Shown piece by piece: positions 1 through 8,863 of a DNA stretch of 64,000 bases. Under the pieces are notes generated by a model. That model searched no databases, was not told the DNA's origin, and saw only the letters and a list, made by a program, of their open reading frames with translations. A program made the translations under genes and the position numbers. Source of the DNA: Candidatus Zixiibacteriota bacterium. Lineage in GTDB: Bacteria; Zixibacteria; MSB-5A5; GN15; FEB-12. Position 1 is the stretch's first letter; each line of letters opens with the position of its first letter. The stretch is taken from NCBI GenBank assembly GCA_022571845.1, contig JACZXB010000007.1, forward strand, positions 1-64,000, written 5' to 3'.

Positions 1-1
1 G

Positions 2-289
2 GCTATGCTGAGACCAAAAATGGCGCTGCTTGATGAAACCGATTCCGGTCTTGATATTGATGCTCTCAAAATTGTTGCCCAGGGTATTAACCGTTTCCAC
101 TCGGACAACAACGGTATTCTTTTGATAACTCACTATCAGCGGATGCTGAACTATGTTAAGCCGGATTTTGTACACGTCATGATGCGCGGCAAGTTTGTTA
201 AAGAAGGCGGCCCGGGTCTGGCGATGGAACTTGAAGAAAAAGGCTACGAATGGGTTGAACAAGAAACAGCCCAGAAAGTCGAGGTTTAA
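2..289 (+). CDS. sufC: SufC, Fe-S assembly ATPase (C-terminal part; 5' end outside window)
   Basis: This is the C-terminal third of the ABC-type ATPase that drives the SufBCD Fe-S scaffold in the cytoplasm. The visible part holds the Walker B/D-loop region ([15 protein letters not shown]), which is diagnostic for SufC, followed by the H-loop region with ITHYQRML. The reading frame is already open at base 2, and the ATG at base 5 lies inside the conserved ATPase core, so it is not the true start. Walker A and the signature motif must lie upstream. The stop is 3 bases before the sufB start, which indicates one transcript. Identification is firm and only the truncation limits it. Confidence 0.95.
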   Translation, partial: AMLRPKMALLDETDSGLDIDALKIVAQGINRFHSDNNGILLITHYQRMLNYVKPDFVHVMMRGKFVKEGGPGLAMELEEKGYEWVEQETAQKVEV

Positions 290-292
290 ATA

Positions 293-1726
293 ATGTCCGA
301 ACAAGTAAGAACCCAAAATGAAGAACTGAACCTTATCGGTCAGGATTATGAATCCCGTTATGGATTCCATGACCCGGTAGAGTATTTCCATAAGGGCGCC
401 AAAGGTATTAATCACGAAGTTGTCGAGATGATTTCTAAAATGAAGAAGGAACCTCGCTGGATGACCGAACGCCGTCATGAAGCGCTTGACATCTTTTTCG
501 AAAAACCAATGCCGCGCTGGGGCAACACCAAATTATTGAATGAAATTGATTTCGATAATATCTACTACTACATGAAACCGATTGAAGATCAGAAAGACAA
601 CTGGGACGATGTCCCCGAATATATCAAGAAAACTTTCGACAGACTTGGAATTCCCGAAGCTGAGAAGAAATTCCTGGGAGGCGTCTCGGCACAGTATGAA
701 TCTGAAGTAGTCTACCATTCTTTGCAGAAAGATCTCGAAGATATGGGTGTAATCTTTCTGGATATGGACTCCGGCTTAAGAGAGTACGAAGATATAGTCA
801 AGAAATATTTTGGCACTATAATTCCGTCCAACGATAACAAGTTTGCCGCTCTAAATTCGGCTGTCTGGTCGGGAGGCACTTTCATCTATATACCACCCGG
901 ACTTGATGTCAAAGCTCCTCTTCAGGCATACTTTCGTATAAATGCAGAAAATATGGGACAGTTCGAGAGAACACTAATCATAGTCGACAAAGGCTCACGA
1001 GTACACTACATAGAGGGCTGCACCGCGCCTGTTTATTCAACCAACTCGCTCCACACAGCAGTTGTCGAAATGATCGCCCTGGAAGATTCATATATACGTT
1101 ACACTACTATTCAAAACTGGTCGCGTAATATTTATAACCTCGTCACCAAACGTGCCAACGTCTACAAGAATGCAACGGTAGAGTGGGTCGACGGCAACCT
1201 CGGCTCGCGTCTGACCATGAAATACCCTTGCATTCAGCTATTGGGTGAAGGCGCCAAAGGAGAGATTCTTTCTGTCGCATTTGCCGGTATTGACCAGCAT
1301 CAGGATGCCGGCGCCAAAGTAATTCATGTGGCATCGAATACATCCTCAAGGATTACATCAAAATCCATTTCGAAAGATAATGGACGCGCTTCGTACCGCG
1401 GATTGGTCAAAGTCCACAAAAATGCTAAGAACTGCAAAGTATCAGTTGAATGCGATGCTCTGTTGATTGGCGAAGATGCCCGCTCGGACACCTACCCGAC
1501 TATGGAAATTGACAATGACCAGGTAAAAATTGAGCATGAAGCCAGGGTCTCCAAGGTAGCGGAAGAGCAGTTGTTCTATCTGACCAGCCGTGGGCTTTCT
1601 GAAGACGAAGCCAGACTCTTGATTGTTAACGGCTTCATGGAGCCATTCACCAAAGAACTGCCAATGGAATACGCGGTGGAACTCAACCGGCTGATTGAAC
1701 TTGAGATGGAAGGATCCATAGGATAA
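293..1726 (+). CDS. sufB: SufB, Fe-S cluster scaffold subunit
   Basis: SufB is the scaffold subunit of the SufBC2D complex on which nascent Fe-S clusters form. The 477-residue length is normal for the family. The N-terminal third is the SufB-specific segment. The C-terminal half is the beta-helix core ([19 protein letters not shown], then [17 protein letters not shown]) ending in the conserved helical tail with [20 protein letters not shown]. It sits 3 bases after sufC and 2 bases before sufD, so the operon is tightly coupled. SufD downstream is a paralog with the same beta-helix and tail. The identification is secure. Confidence 0.97.
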   Translation: MSEQVRTQNEELNLIGQDYESRYGFHDPVEYFHKGAKGINHEVVEMISKMKKEPRWMTERRHEALDIFFEKPMPRWGNTKLLNEIDFDNIYYYMKPIEDQKDNWDDVPEYIKKTFDRLGIPEAEKKFLGGVSAQYESEVVYHSLQKDLEDMGVIFLDMDSGLREYEDIVKKYFGTIIPSNDNKFAALNSAVWSGGTFIYIPPGLDVKAPLQAYFRINAENMGQFERTLIIVDKGSRVHYIEGCTAPVYSTNSLHTAVVEMIALEDSYIRYTTIQNWSRNIYNLVTKRANVYKNATVEWVDGNLGSRLTMKYPCIQLLGEGAKGEILSVAFAGIDQHQDAGAKVIHVASNTSSRITSKSISKDNGRASYRGLVKVHKNAKNCKVSVECDALLIGEDARSDTYPTMEIDNDQVKIEHEARVSKVAEEQLFYLTSRGLSEDEARLLIVNGFMEPFTKELPMEYAVELNRLIELEMEGSIG

Positions 1727-1728
1727 CT

Positions 1729-3063
1729 ATGAGTGTAGAGCAACTGAAAGATAAGTCCGAAATGGATTACAACATCGAAGAACTTGCAGAGGAGCTGACC
1801 AACGGTCCCGACTGGCTGACAGACCAGCGCCGTAATTCGCAGAAAGCTTTTAACGATACGCCTGTGCCCCGCCGGGGATTGCACCTCTGGCGATATACCG
1901 ACCCTTACCAGTTTCTGTTTAACCGGGAAAACATGACAGAGACAGAAGTCAGTGCCAATCACGCCAGCGTCAAAAAAACAGCCGTTAGTCAGTTCAAGGA
2001 AAATAATACTTCCTGCCTGGCCATAGATTTAAGCGGCCGTGAAATCAAAATTTCTGGCGCTGAGAATTTCCAAAAAGATGGTCTGGTTGTGGCCTCCCTT
2101 AGCCGGGCAGTAAAATCGCACCCGGAAATTGTTGAGAAGTATCTCTACAAACTGGTTGGTAACAAGACCGGTAAATTTGAGGCAATGAACGGCGCTCTAT
2201 GGCATGATGGAGTCTTTATATATCTCCCGGACGGTAAACAACTGGAAAAACCGCTGCACATCCTTCACGATGCCGGCAGAGAAAATTCATCTTCGTTCCC
2301 TCGTGTCTTAATTGTAGTCGGAAAAAATTCCGAGCTGACTGTCATAGATGAATATTCGGGAGGCGGCACAGATTCAGAAAAAGGGACCAGCTATTCCAAC
2401 GGCGTAGTTGAGTTTTTTGTTGAGCAGGATAGCCGCACCCGCTATGTATTCTTGCAAAGGCAGGCTTCGGCGATAAAATCGTACTACACCTACCGCTCCC
2501 AAATTGAACGGGGTGCCAGCATGCTGACTATTGCACTATCTTTTGGCGGTGCCTTGACCAAGCAGAATTTTGGTATAACGCTTAACGGTCCCGGTGCACA
2601 AAGCACTATCTACGGACTTTTGTTTGGGACAGACCACCAGCACTTTGACAATCATACAATCCACCAGCATTCGGCGGGACAGACCAGATCAGACATTAAA
2701 TTCAAAGTTGTCTTAAGAGACAAATCTCTTTCGGCTTACACCGGGCTCATCAGGATAGAACACGATGCCAAGACCTGCGAGGCCTATCAGGAAAATAGAA
2801 ACCTGCTTTTGAATAAGGGAACTCGTGCCGAAACAATACCGGAACTTGAAATTCTAAATGAAGACGTTTCCTGTTCACACGGAGCGACAATCGGCCCGAT
2901 AGATCCTGATATGGTCTTTTATCTGACATCAAGAGGACTCAGCAAATCAGAAGCAGTCCGCACTATTGTAAGCGGCTTTGTAGCTGACATATTGAAACTT
3001 CTGCCCGACGACCTCAGACAGCGCATTTCCGGTTTCGTAGAACAGCGGCTTGAAAACATCTAG
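1729..3063 (+). CDS. sufD: SufD, Fe-S cluster assembly subunit
   Basis: SufD is the second beta-helical subunit of SufBC2D and pairs with SufB to form the scaffold interface. The N-terminus has WLTDQRRNSQKAF, and the core has FEAMNGALWHDGVFIYLPDG, parallel to the matching SufB segment. The C-terminal tail holds [20 protein letters not shown]. It lacks the SufB-specific insert and is 444 residues, within the SufD range. The gene starts 2 bases after sufB and is followed after 5 bases by the Rieske gene. It could loosely be called a second SufB, but its position and core favour SufD. Confidence 0.94.
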   Translation: MSVEQLKDKSEMDYNIEELAEELTNGPDWLTDQRRNSQKAFNDTPVPRRGLHLWRYTDPYQFLFNRENMTETEVSANHASVKKTAVSQFKENNTSCLAIDLSGREIKISGAENFQKDGLVVASLSRAVKSHPEIVEKYLYKLVGNKTGKFEAMNGALWHDGVFIYLPDGKQLEKPLHILHDAGRENSSSFPRVLIVVGKNSELTVIDEYSGGGTDSEKGTSYSNGVVEFFVEQDSRTRYVFLQRQASAIKSYYTYRSQIERGASMLTIALSFGGALTKQNFGITLNGPGAQSTIYGLLFGTDHQHFDNHTIHQHSAGQTRSDIKFKVVLRDKSLSAYTGLIRIEHDAKTCEAYQENRNLLLNKGTRAETIPELEILNEDVSCSHGATIGPIDPDMVFYLTSRGLSKSEAVRTIVSGFVADILKLLPDDLRQRISGFVEQRLENI

Positions 3064-3068
3064 GTTAG

Positions 3069-3380
3069 ATGGCGGAGTTTAAGAAAGTCGCCCGGACAGA
3101 TGATATCCCCGTCGGTAAAGTCAGAGGTTTCGAAATTGGGCCTGACAGAATTGTCATCTGTAACACCGGCCAGGGATTTTATGCCATGATTGATGAATGC
3201 ACTCACGAGTCACTCCCGCTTTCAAAAGGCAAACTAAAAGGAAACGTACTTACCTGCCCGCATCACGGCGCCAGATTTGACGTTACCACCGGAGAAGTGA
3301 CACATCCGCCTGCCATCGTTGAGATTGATACTTATGAAGTTAAAATAGAAAACGGCGAACTCTTTGTAAAGATAGATTAA
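3069..3380 (+). CDS. Rieske-type ferredoxin in the suf operon
   Basis: A 103-residue soluble Rieske [2Fe-2S] protein. The two ligand pairs are Cys44-x-His46 (ECTHESLPLS) and Cys63-x2-His66 (CPHHGARFD), the standard C-x-H/C-x2-H Rieske pattern. The size matches the stand-alone bacterial ferredoxin components of dioxygenases and the NirD-like small family. It has no signal peptide or membrane segment, so it is cytoplasmic. It lies between sufD (5 bases upstream) and sufS (1 base downstream). Inference: it supplies electrons for cluster or persulfide chemistry in the Suf machine. The sequence alone does not prove that role. Confidence 0.9.
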   Translation: MAEFKKVARTDDIPVGKVRGFEIGPDRIVICNTGQGFYAMIDECTHESLPLSKGKLKGNVLTCPHHGARFDVTTGEVTHPPAIVEIDTYEVKIENGELFVKID

Positions 3381-3381
3381 A

Positions 3382-4656
3382 ATGCATACCAAACCTGAAG
3401 ATATTGTTATAACGGAAGATAATTCATCAAGATTATGCGCCCGGACAATCAAAGCCGACTTCCCTGTTCTGTCTCAAAATATTAACGGCCACAAACTGGT
3501 TTATCTCGATAACGCTGCCAGTTCCCAGAAACCACAGACTGTCATTGATGAGCTTTCCAGGTTTTACTCAGAAGATAACGCCAATATCCATCGCGGCCTT
3601 CACACACTGGCCGAGCGCTCAACCAACGCCTATGAGAGTACTCGCAAACGTGTGGCAAAGTTTATCAGCTGCCAGAACCCCGAGGAAGTTATCTTAAACA
3701 GCGGCACGACTGCTGCAATTAATTTGATAGCCTATAGCTGGGGTGAGGAACATATCAATGAAGGAGATGAGATTGTCATTACCGAAATGGAGCACCACGC
3801 CAATCTGATACCCTGGGTAATTCTGGCAAAACGTAAAAAAGCCGTTCTAAAAAGAATTCCGATAACCTCAGACGGCCGGCTTAATCTTAACGGCATTGAA
3901 AATATAATTACTGACAAAACTAAAATCGTTGCTCTCAGTCATATGTCCAACGTACTGGGAACTATCAACCCGGTTTCGGAAATCGCAGAGATTGCTCATA
4001 AGCATGGTGCAGTAGTAGTTGCCGATGGCGCTCAGGCCGTGCCGCATATGCCGGTCGATGTCAGCACTCTTGGGGTAGATTTCTATACTTTCTCGGCCCA
4101 CAAAATGCTTGGCCCTACCGGAGTCGGTGTGCTTTGGGGTAAGAAAGAATTGCTTGATAAAATGCAGCCATTTATGACCGGCGGTGAAATGATTCGCGAA
4201 GTTCATTTTGATAAAGTAACCTGGGCGGAAATCCCCCACAGATTCGAACCCGGCACGCCCAACATCGCCGGTGTGGTTGGCTTTGCGGCGGCTATTGATT
4301 ACCTGGAAAAACTTGGCATGGACAAAATTCGTCAGCACGAAATTGAAATTACCAAATATGCACTGGAGCAGCTGAGTAAAATCAAAAACCTGGAAATTCA
4401 AGGACCAACCGACCCGCAAATTCGCGGAGCGGCAGTATCATTCACTGACCCAGATATCCATCCGCATGATATCAGCACTTTCTTAGATTCCAAAGGCATT
4501 GCAATTCGCGCCGGACATCACTGCGCCCAGCCGCTTCTGAGAATATTGGGAAAGGTTGCCACAGCCCGTGCTTCGTTTTATATTTACAATGATGAAACTG
4601 ATGTCGACAGGCTTGTCGAAGCAATTATCGAAATGAGAAAATATTTTGGAGTATAG
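3382..4656 (+). CDS. sufS: SufS, group II cysteine desulfurase
   Basis: A PLP-dependent enzyme that takes sulfur from cysteine as an enzyme-bound persulfide for Fe-S assembly. The PLP lysine is Lys241 in TFSAHKMLGPTGVGVLW. The persulfide cysteine is Cys381 in RAGHHCAQPLL, the short-loop arrangement of group II (SufS/CsdA) enzymes. The N-terminal YLDNAASSQKP and NIHRGLHTLAERST blocks are typical. Length is 424, slightly above the usual 405-410 because of an N-terminal stretch of about 20 residues before the conserved core. It is followed 2 bases later by sufU, its expected sulfur acceptor. Confidence 0.97.
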   Translation: MHTKPEDIVITEDNSSRLCARTIKADFPVLSQNINGHKLVYLDNAASSQKPQTVIDELSRFYSEDNANIHRGLHTLAERSTNAYESTRKRVAKFISCQNPEEVILNSGTTAAINLIAYSWGEEHINEGDEIVITEMEHHANLIPWVILAKRKKAVLKRIPITSDGRLNLNGIENIITDKTKIVALSHMSNVLGTINPVSEIAEIAHKHGAVVVADGAQAVPHMPVDVSTLGVDFYTFSAHKMLGPTGVGVLWGKKELLDKMQPFMTGGEMIREVHFDKVTWAEIPHRFEPGTPNIAGVVGFAAAIDYLEKLGMDKIRQHEIEITKYALEQLSKIKNLEIQGPTDPQIRGAAVSFTDPDIHPHDISTFLDSKGIAIRAGHHCAQPLLRILGKVATARASFYIYNDETDVDRLVEAIIEMRKYFGV

Positions 4657-4658
4657 CT

Positions 4659-5135
4659 GTGCTGCTTGATGACATGTACCGTGATGTAATCCTCGACCAC
4701 TACCGTTACCCCCGTGGCCGAAAACCGATTGGGAAAAAAGATTTCTCATCGATAGGGCACAACCCAGCCTGCGGCGATGATATCACCATCCAGATTGCCT
4801 TAGAGAATGGAAACATCAGTGAAATCTTTGCTGATTGCAAAGGCTGTGCTATCTCTACCGCTTCCGGTTCTATTATGGCCGAATATATAAAAGGAAAAGC
4901 GGTAGACGAAGTTAAAGAGATTGCACAAAATGTCCGCCAGATGCTTAAAGGTGAACCCTGTGATCTCCCCGATGACATGGGCGATATCGACGCTCTTGAA
5001 GGCGTCAAAAACTTTCCGGTCAGAATAAAATGTGCGCTGCTGGCCTGGATAACTCTCATTGAAGGCATTGGAAACTATGAGTCGGGGCATGCCGATGAGG
5101 TCGTGGTAGTATCTACCGAACAAGGAGAAGACTGA
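4659..5135 (+). CDS. sufU: SufU-type Fe-S scaffold / sulfur-transfer protein
   Basis: A 158-residue IscU/SufU-fold protein that accepts sulfur from SufS. The three conserved cysteines are Cys38 (HNPACGDD), Cys63 (DCKGCAIS) and Cys125 (RIKCALLAW). The insert between the second and third cysteines (GEPCDLPDDMGDIDALEGV) is the region that marks SufU rather than IscU. A GTG start at 4659 is chosen because a GGAG lies 7 bases upstream; an ATG at 4674 is the alternative. It lies directly behind sufS, as in Gram-positive suf operons. SufU usually works as a zinc-bound sulfur-transfer partner. Scaffold function here is not proven. Confidence 0.93.
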   Translation: MLLDDMYRDVILDHYRYPRGRKPIGKKDFSSIGHNPACGDDITIQIALENGNISEIFADCKGCAISTASGSIMAEYIKGKAVDEVKEIAQNVRQMLKGEPCDLPDDMGDIDALEGVKNFPVRIKCALLAWITLIEGIGNYESGHADEVVVVSTEQGED

Positions 5136-5138
5136 CAA

Positions 5139-5450
5139 ATGGCGTTACCAACTAAAGAAGAAGTTTTTGAAGCTCTAAAACCGGTTCAGGATCCGGAGAT
5201 TAGAATCGGTATTGTAGACCTCGGTTTGATCTATGATGCTGATATCAGCGAGAACGGAAAAGTCACAGTCAAAATGACGCTGACCACTCCGGCCTGTCCC
5301 TATGGTGAGATGTTAGTGGCCATGGTGCACCGCGCTGCTGAAGATTTGGATGAAGTCACCGAAGTTGAAGTTGTTTTAGTCTGGGAACCGACCTGGGACC
5401 CGGTCGAAATGGCCTCCGACGTCGCCAAAGACTTGCTTGGTATCTGGTAG
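5139..5450 (+). CDS. sufT: SufT-like MIP18/DUF59 family protein
   Basis: A 103-residue MIP18-family (DUF59) protein involved in Fe-S cluster maturation or delivery. The family hallmarks are visible: VQDPEIRIGIVDLGLIYD near residues 16-33, TTPACPYG with the conserved Cys53, and VWEPTWDP towards the C-terminus. It starts 3 bases after sufU and closes the suf operon. Family members take part in Fe-S carrier steps in bacteria and in CIA targeting in eukaryotes. The symbol follows usual practice for stand-alone DUF59 proteins in suf operons. The fused SufT form has an N-terminal extension that is absent here. Confidence 0.88.
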   Translation: MALPTKEEVFEALKPVQDPEIRIGIVDLGLIYDADISENGKVTVKMTLTTPACPYGEMLVAMVHRAAEDLDEVTEVEVVLVWEPTWDPVEMASDVAKDLLGIW

Positions 5451-5520
5451 AATAACAATTCTATCATTACTCCGTGGGCGGCCGCCTGCGGCGTGTCCTC
5501 ATCTGCCCCATGTTTTGATT

Positions 5521-5560
5521 GAGTAGGTCGAAACCCGCTTCCAATGCGTGGTTTCGACAT
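5521..5560. repeat. Palindromic repeat R3, copy 1
   Basis: A 40-base unit with perfect 9-base arms GTCGAAACC and GGTTTCGAC around a 14-base centre. Its reverse complement recurs at 13261-13300 with 37 of 40 bases identical; the three differences lie together in the centre. Confidence 0.85.
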
Positions 5561-5655
5561 GTCACCTTTCGACTCCTTCGGCTTCGCTCAGGACAGCGTC
5601 CTCTCAGGATGACTCTCTGTAACCGTACACCCCTCCTGTTATCCCTGTACCTTTT

Positions 5656-5769
5656 TTGTCATTCCAGCTTTAGTCCCTATAAGGGGCGGAGGCTGGAATC
5701 CATTTTTATATGCTTAGATCCCACCCCGCAACTACTCGGGACGATGCCGCAAGCGGTGGGCGACCTTTC
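5656..5769. repeat. Dispersed repeat unit R1, copy 1
   Basis: This copy matches 6472-6587 almost base for base. It starts at TTTGTCATTCCAGC and ends at GTGGGCGACCTTTC. It contains the inverted pair ATTCCAGC ... GCTGGAAT around a loop with CCCTATAAGGGG, and then CCACC ... GGTGG. It is too short to encode a transposase, so it is an intergenic repeat or MITE-like unit. Confidence 0.85.
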
Positions 5770-6471
5770 CATAAACGGAGGTCCACTCCCGACCCCTCAT
5801 ATTAGCTCAAGAACGCATGAAAATGGGTTCGTTTTGTTATATTTAACATCCTTTTTAAAGTCGCTCCCCAACTGGTGAGCAATTGGTCCACGGACCCTCG
5901 ACGCTCCGCGCAAATGGGTTCGTTTTGTTATAATTTTGATTTCGGCTATTAAGTTTAGTAGTAATTTTGCGATCGAAACATTCAGAAAAAAATGAGTTAT
6001 GCGTTTGAATGGGAATTTCGGGATTGAATAGTTTTATAGTCATAGTAATAAAGGGCGGGCGGAGTATTTTGTAGTGATTTATAGGCGAATTTGTGATTGG
6101 TCTGGATAGAAAAGACTAAACAGGAACCCAGCATAAAGGGCTTGTTGATAATGGTGTCTTATCAGTAATAGTCACCCTTCGACTCCCACCGAATACGTTC
6201 GGGACTTTGTCCGTTCAGGATGACTCTGTGTAACCGTGCGCTCCTTTCTTTCCAGCTCTAGTCCCTATAAGGGGCGCAGGCTGGAATCCATTTTTATATT
6301 AAACCATACTTCGACTCCGCTCAGTATGACTGTCAAAGGAATAACTATCCCATCGGCACCTTAGTGCCGTCATTCCACGCTTGACGTGGAATCCAGCCAT
6401 TGATACGAGCACTAAGCTAAATCTATTAGTCCCACAGGAACCCACCATAAATGGTGGGCCACCGCGGCCAT

Positions 6472-6587
6472 TTTGTCATTCCAGCTTTAGTCCCTATAAG
6501 GGGCGCAGGCTGGAATCCATTTTTTATATGCTTAGATTCCACCCCGCAACTACTCGGGACGATGCCGCAAGCGGTGGGCGACCTTTC
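6472..6587. repeat. Dispersed repeat unit R1, copy 2
   Basis: This is the second full copy of the unit at 5656-5769, differing by a few substitutions and one extra T in the T-run. A shortened third copy (6248-6300) has only the first palindrome. Confidence 0.85.
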
Positions 6588-6670
6588 TGTTATTTCAGCA
6601 CTACTTTTGTCTTTCCAGCCCGCCTCGGCGGGGAATCCATCTTCAATCTTCGTGATGGAAATGTTCCCTA

Positions 6671-7162
6671 CTAATCGCGCATATGCTCGATAATTTGGAG
6701 CATTCTGAAAAACGGATTTCTAGTATCATGAGTAGTTGTTGACGCTTCGGCCATGAGGTATGCTATACGCACCTTGTAATCTCTATTTATGTATAGTTCT
6801 AGCCCTTTCATTTTGTTGAGTTCTTTCGTTAACTCTCCTACAGGTACATAAGGAGACCAAAACATAAAATGCACGTTTGGAAAAGCTTTTAGATATTTCT
6901 TGGCATACTGCTTTTGGTTTCGGTGCTTCTTTTTAATACGTTTAATTGTTACACTATGAGTGCCATATTGCAACCCTCTGATATGAGTGGTCACTTCGCA
7001 TATGTACGCTGTTTGACTCTTAAAGTCCAGCCCAATCACATCAAGTTCATTTAGGCCTTTCAATCCTCCCCCAGGCGGCCGAACGTTATAGTCAATAAAA
7101 TCACATTTTAGAATTAGCTTGAGATAAGCTCCTACGATGTATTCACCAACATCTGTAATCAC
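6671..7162 (-). CDS. Putative PD-(D/E)XK nuclease-like protein
   Basis: A 163-residue protein not recognised as a named family. Residues 38-57 read NELDVIGLDF followed by TAYICEVTTH. This acidic, aliphatic, acidic pattern (D...E-x-T) resembles the core of PD-(D/E)XK endonuclease folds such as VRR-NUC or Mrr-like domains, although the usual lysine is replaced by threonine. A basic stretch (IKRIKKKHRNQKQY) follows and could contact nucleic acid. The GTG start at 7162 is preceded by GGGGGAATGTC, a good ribosome site. The gene stands alone among dispersed repeats, and its codon use looks different from its neighbours, so transfer is plausible. The function is a guess from motif shape. Confidence 0.6.
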   Translation of the reverse strand: MITDVGEYIVGAYLKLILKCDFIDYNVRPPGGGLKGLNELDVIGLDFKSQTAYICEVTTHIRGLQYGTHSVTIKRIKKKHRNQKQYAKKYLKAFPNVHFMFWSPYVPVGELTKELNKMKGLELYINRDYKVRIAYLMAEASTTTHDTRNPFFRMLQIIEHMRD

Positions 7163-7373
7163 GACATTCCCCCAATCTTCTGAAACGGCAGAACCACTAA
7201 AGGGTTCTGCCCTACGTTATTTTCTAAAGGGTTCTGCCCTACGTTATTTTCACTACGTTATTTTCACTTATATTCATAAGCTGGTCGCCCGCAGCTTGCT
7301 GCGAGTTCTAATCAATAGTTCACGACTATAAATGCACAGGAACCCACCATAAATTGTGAGGCGCCCGTAAAAT
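7163..7373. repeat. Short repeat block between the nuclease-like gene and fabL
   Basis: The sequence contains a direct duplication of AAAGGGTTCTGCCCTACGTT (7199-7245), further iterations of CACTACGTTATTTT, and a copy of the 'aggaacccaccataaa' element near 7335. No gene is visible. Confidence 0.7.
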
Positions 7374-8120
7374 TTACGTCAGCCTGAAGCCGCCGTCGGC
7401 GAGAATCGTCTGGCCGGTAATCCAACTCGATTCCTGACTGGCCAAAAAAGCAACCACATTGGCGATTTCCTGAGGTGTGCCGACACGACCATGCGGTGTT
7501 CGCGCGCTGGCTTCTTTGAGCATATATTCAAAATTCGGGAATATTTTTAATGAATCGGTAGCAATAAACCCGCCAGAAACACAATTGACATTTATCTTCT
7601 TCGGTGCCAGCTCTATCGCCGCATACATCATGATACTTTCAATGGCCGCTTTGGAAAAACCTATAGAAGCATAACCCGGAATGTAAGATGACGAACCAAT
7701 CGATGTCAGCGCCACTATGCGGCTATTCTCGGGCATTATCGGCACGGCCAATTGTATACATCTCAAAAAAGCGCGGGCATTGGTGTCCATTGCTATTTGC
7801 CAGGCCTTGTCATCGACTTCCAGCAAACTTGAATAAGTACCGAGTGCGGCGTTTGAAATAAGAATATCGAGTTTGCCGAATTTCTTTTTTATTTTGTCAA
7901 AAATTGGTGCCAACTGTTCAGCCTTGCCCATGTTTGCCCGGTGTGCATAGCATTCCACGCCATTGCTTTTGATTTTTTCTATAGCCTCATCGGCAGAGCT
8001 GCGGCTGCGGAAAAAATTTATGACTACGTTCGCCCCGCCTTTGGCCAGCGTTTCTGCTATCGCCAGTCCAATACCACGCGTGCCGCCGCTTACAAAAGCG
8101 GTCTTGCCCTTAAAATCCAT
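7374..8120 (-). CDS. fabL: FabL-type enoyl-[acyl-carrier-protein] reductase (SDR)
   Basis: A 248-residue short-chain dehydrogenase. The Rossmann motif is SGGTRGIG (11-18), and the catalytic pair is Tyr150 and Lys157. The Y-x6-K spacing marks enoyl-ACP reductases (FabI/FabL) rather than ordinary Y-x3-K SDRs. The block CVSGGFIATDSLKIFPN and the end GQTILADGG closely resemble Bacillus FabL. The enzyme would perform the last reduction of fatty-acid elongation with NAD(P)H. It is the last gene of an E2-lipB-fabL minus-strand run. A less specific SDR remains possible, but the spacing argues against it. Confidence 0.85.
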   Translation of the reverse strand: MDFKGKTAFVSGGTRGIGLAIAETLAKGGANVVINFFRSRSSADEAIEKIKSNGVECYAHRANMGKAEQLAPIFDKIKKKFGKLDILISNAALGTYSSLLEVDDKAWQIAMDTNARAFLRCIQLAVPIMPENSRIVALTSIGSSSYIPGYASIGFSKAAIESIMMYAAIELAPKKINVNCVSGGFIATDSLKIFPNFEYMLKEASARTPHGRVGTPQEIANVVAFLASQESSWITGQTILADGGFRLT

Positions 8121-8156
8121 TTAATATCCTTCCATCATATTCAAAACAAATATTTT

Positions 8157-8858
8157 TTAAATTACGTCGCTGCCTCTTTGAGATTCAATCTCTTCAGCCA
8201 ATTCATCAAGTTTTATACTTTCAAAAGTCGTGTCAAATAAGCGGTCATAATTTTCGAGCAGCTTCTCGCCGAATTTATCAAGACTCACTTTTTTACCGGT
8301 CTCTTTTAAAACAGAGGTCATAATAGTCGCACTCAAACCGCAGGGATTAATCTGCTCGAATTCTGCGAGATTCGTATTCAGATTGATGGCCACCCCGTGA
8401 AAGGTAATCCAGTTTTTGACTGCGATGCCAATCGAAGCGATCTTGTGCTCGCCTACCCAGATTCCGGTATGTTCATTACCGCGCTTAGCGTTGATTTTGT
8501 ACTCTTTCAAAGTGTCAATAACACCGGTCTGGATATTGGTCATAAATTTGCGCAGGTTTTTGCCTCGTCTTGAGAGATTGAAAATAAAATAGGCCACCAG
8601 CTGCCCCGGCCCGTGATAAGTGACATCTCCTCCGCGCTCGATAAAAACCGGCTGCGCCGATAAGCCTTCAAAGTTTTCCTTGCGAGCGCTGCGACCAACT
8701 GTCACCACCGGCGGATGTTCCACTAACATTATTATGTCGCGGCTGAGTCCCTCGCGGCGCATTTTGACTAACCCCCGCTGCCAGCTAAGGGCCCGGTCAT
8801 AGTCGATACGCCCGAGATTCATAGCCCAACCGACAGGGCTGTGCTTTAAACCAATCAT
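8157..8858 (-). CDS. lipB: LipB, octanoyl-ACP:protein N-octanoyltransferase
   Basis: LipB moves octanoate from acyl-carrier protein to the lipoyl domains of 2-oxoacid dehydrogenases and GcvH. Visible motifs are EHPPVVTVGRSA, RGGDVTYHGPGQLVAY, the acyl-site Cys173 in NPCGLSATIMTS, and the paired Lys139 in EHKIASIGIAV. Length (233) is normal. It starts 6 bases downstream of the E2 gene, whose lipoyl lysine is a natural substrate, and is followed by fabL, which serves the acyl-ACP supply. The three genes form a coherent lipoylation and fatty-acid run. No lipA is present in the window. Confidence 0.95.
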   Translation of the reverse strand: MIGLKHSPVGWAMNLGRIDYDRALSWQRGLVKMRREGLSRDIIMLVEHPPVVTVGRSARKENFEGLSAQPVFIERGGDVTYHGPGQLVAYFIFNLSRRGKNLRKFMTNIQTGVIDTLKEYKINAKRGNEHTGIWVGEHKIASIGIAVKNWITFHGVAINLNTNLAEFEQINPCGLSATIMTSVLKETGKKVSLDKFGEKLLENYDRLFDTTFESIKLDELAEEIESQRGSDVI

Positions 8859-8863
8859 AGGAC

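Larger units (their letters stand above)
5451..6670. repeat. 1.2 kb gene-free block of dispersed palindromic repeats
   Basis: No convincing gene was found here. The block holds two near-identical copies of a unit of about 115 bases (5656-5769 and 6472-6587) and a partial third copy (6248-6300). Each carries an inverted ATTCCAGC/GCTGGAAT arm, and the two full copies also carry a second palindrome ending in GCGGTGGGCGACC. There are also two copies of the AAATGGGTTCGTTTTGTTATA unit (5820-5856, 5911-5935), a GTCGAAACC/GGTTTCGAC hairpin (5521-5560) and short 'cccttcgactcc' units. The short open frames across the block translate the repeats themselves. Confidence 0.85.

Noticed and set aside
3868-4419. 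A 183-codon open frame on the minus strand inside sufS
   Set aside because: It is the antisense shadow of the sufS coding sequence and has no motif or ribosome site.
5519-6693. Several plus-strand open frames across the repeat block
   Set aside because: They translate the repeated palindromes themselves. The same peptide fragments recur (for example CHSSFSPYKGRRLESIF), which shows repeat, not gene.
7199-7262. Direct repeats suggesting a CRISPR-like array
   Set aside because: Only two or three partial units with no regular spacers and no cas gene. It is a local duplication of a dispersed element.
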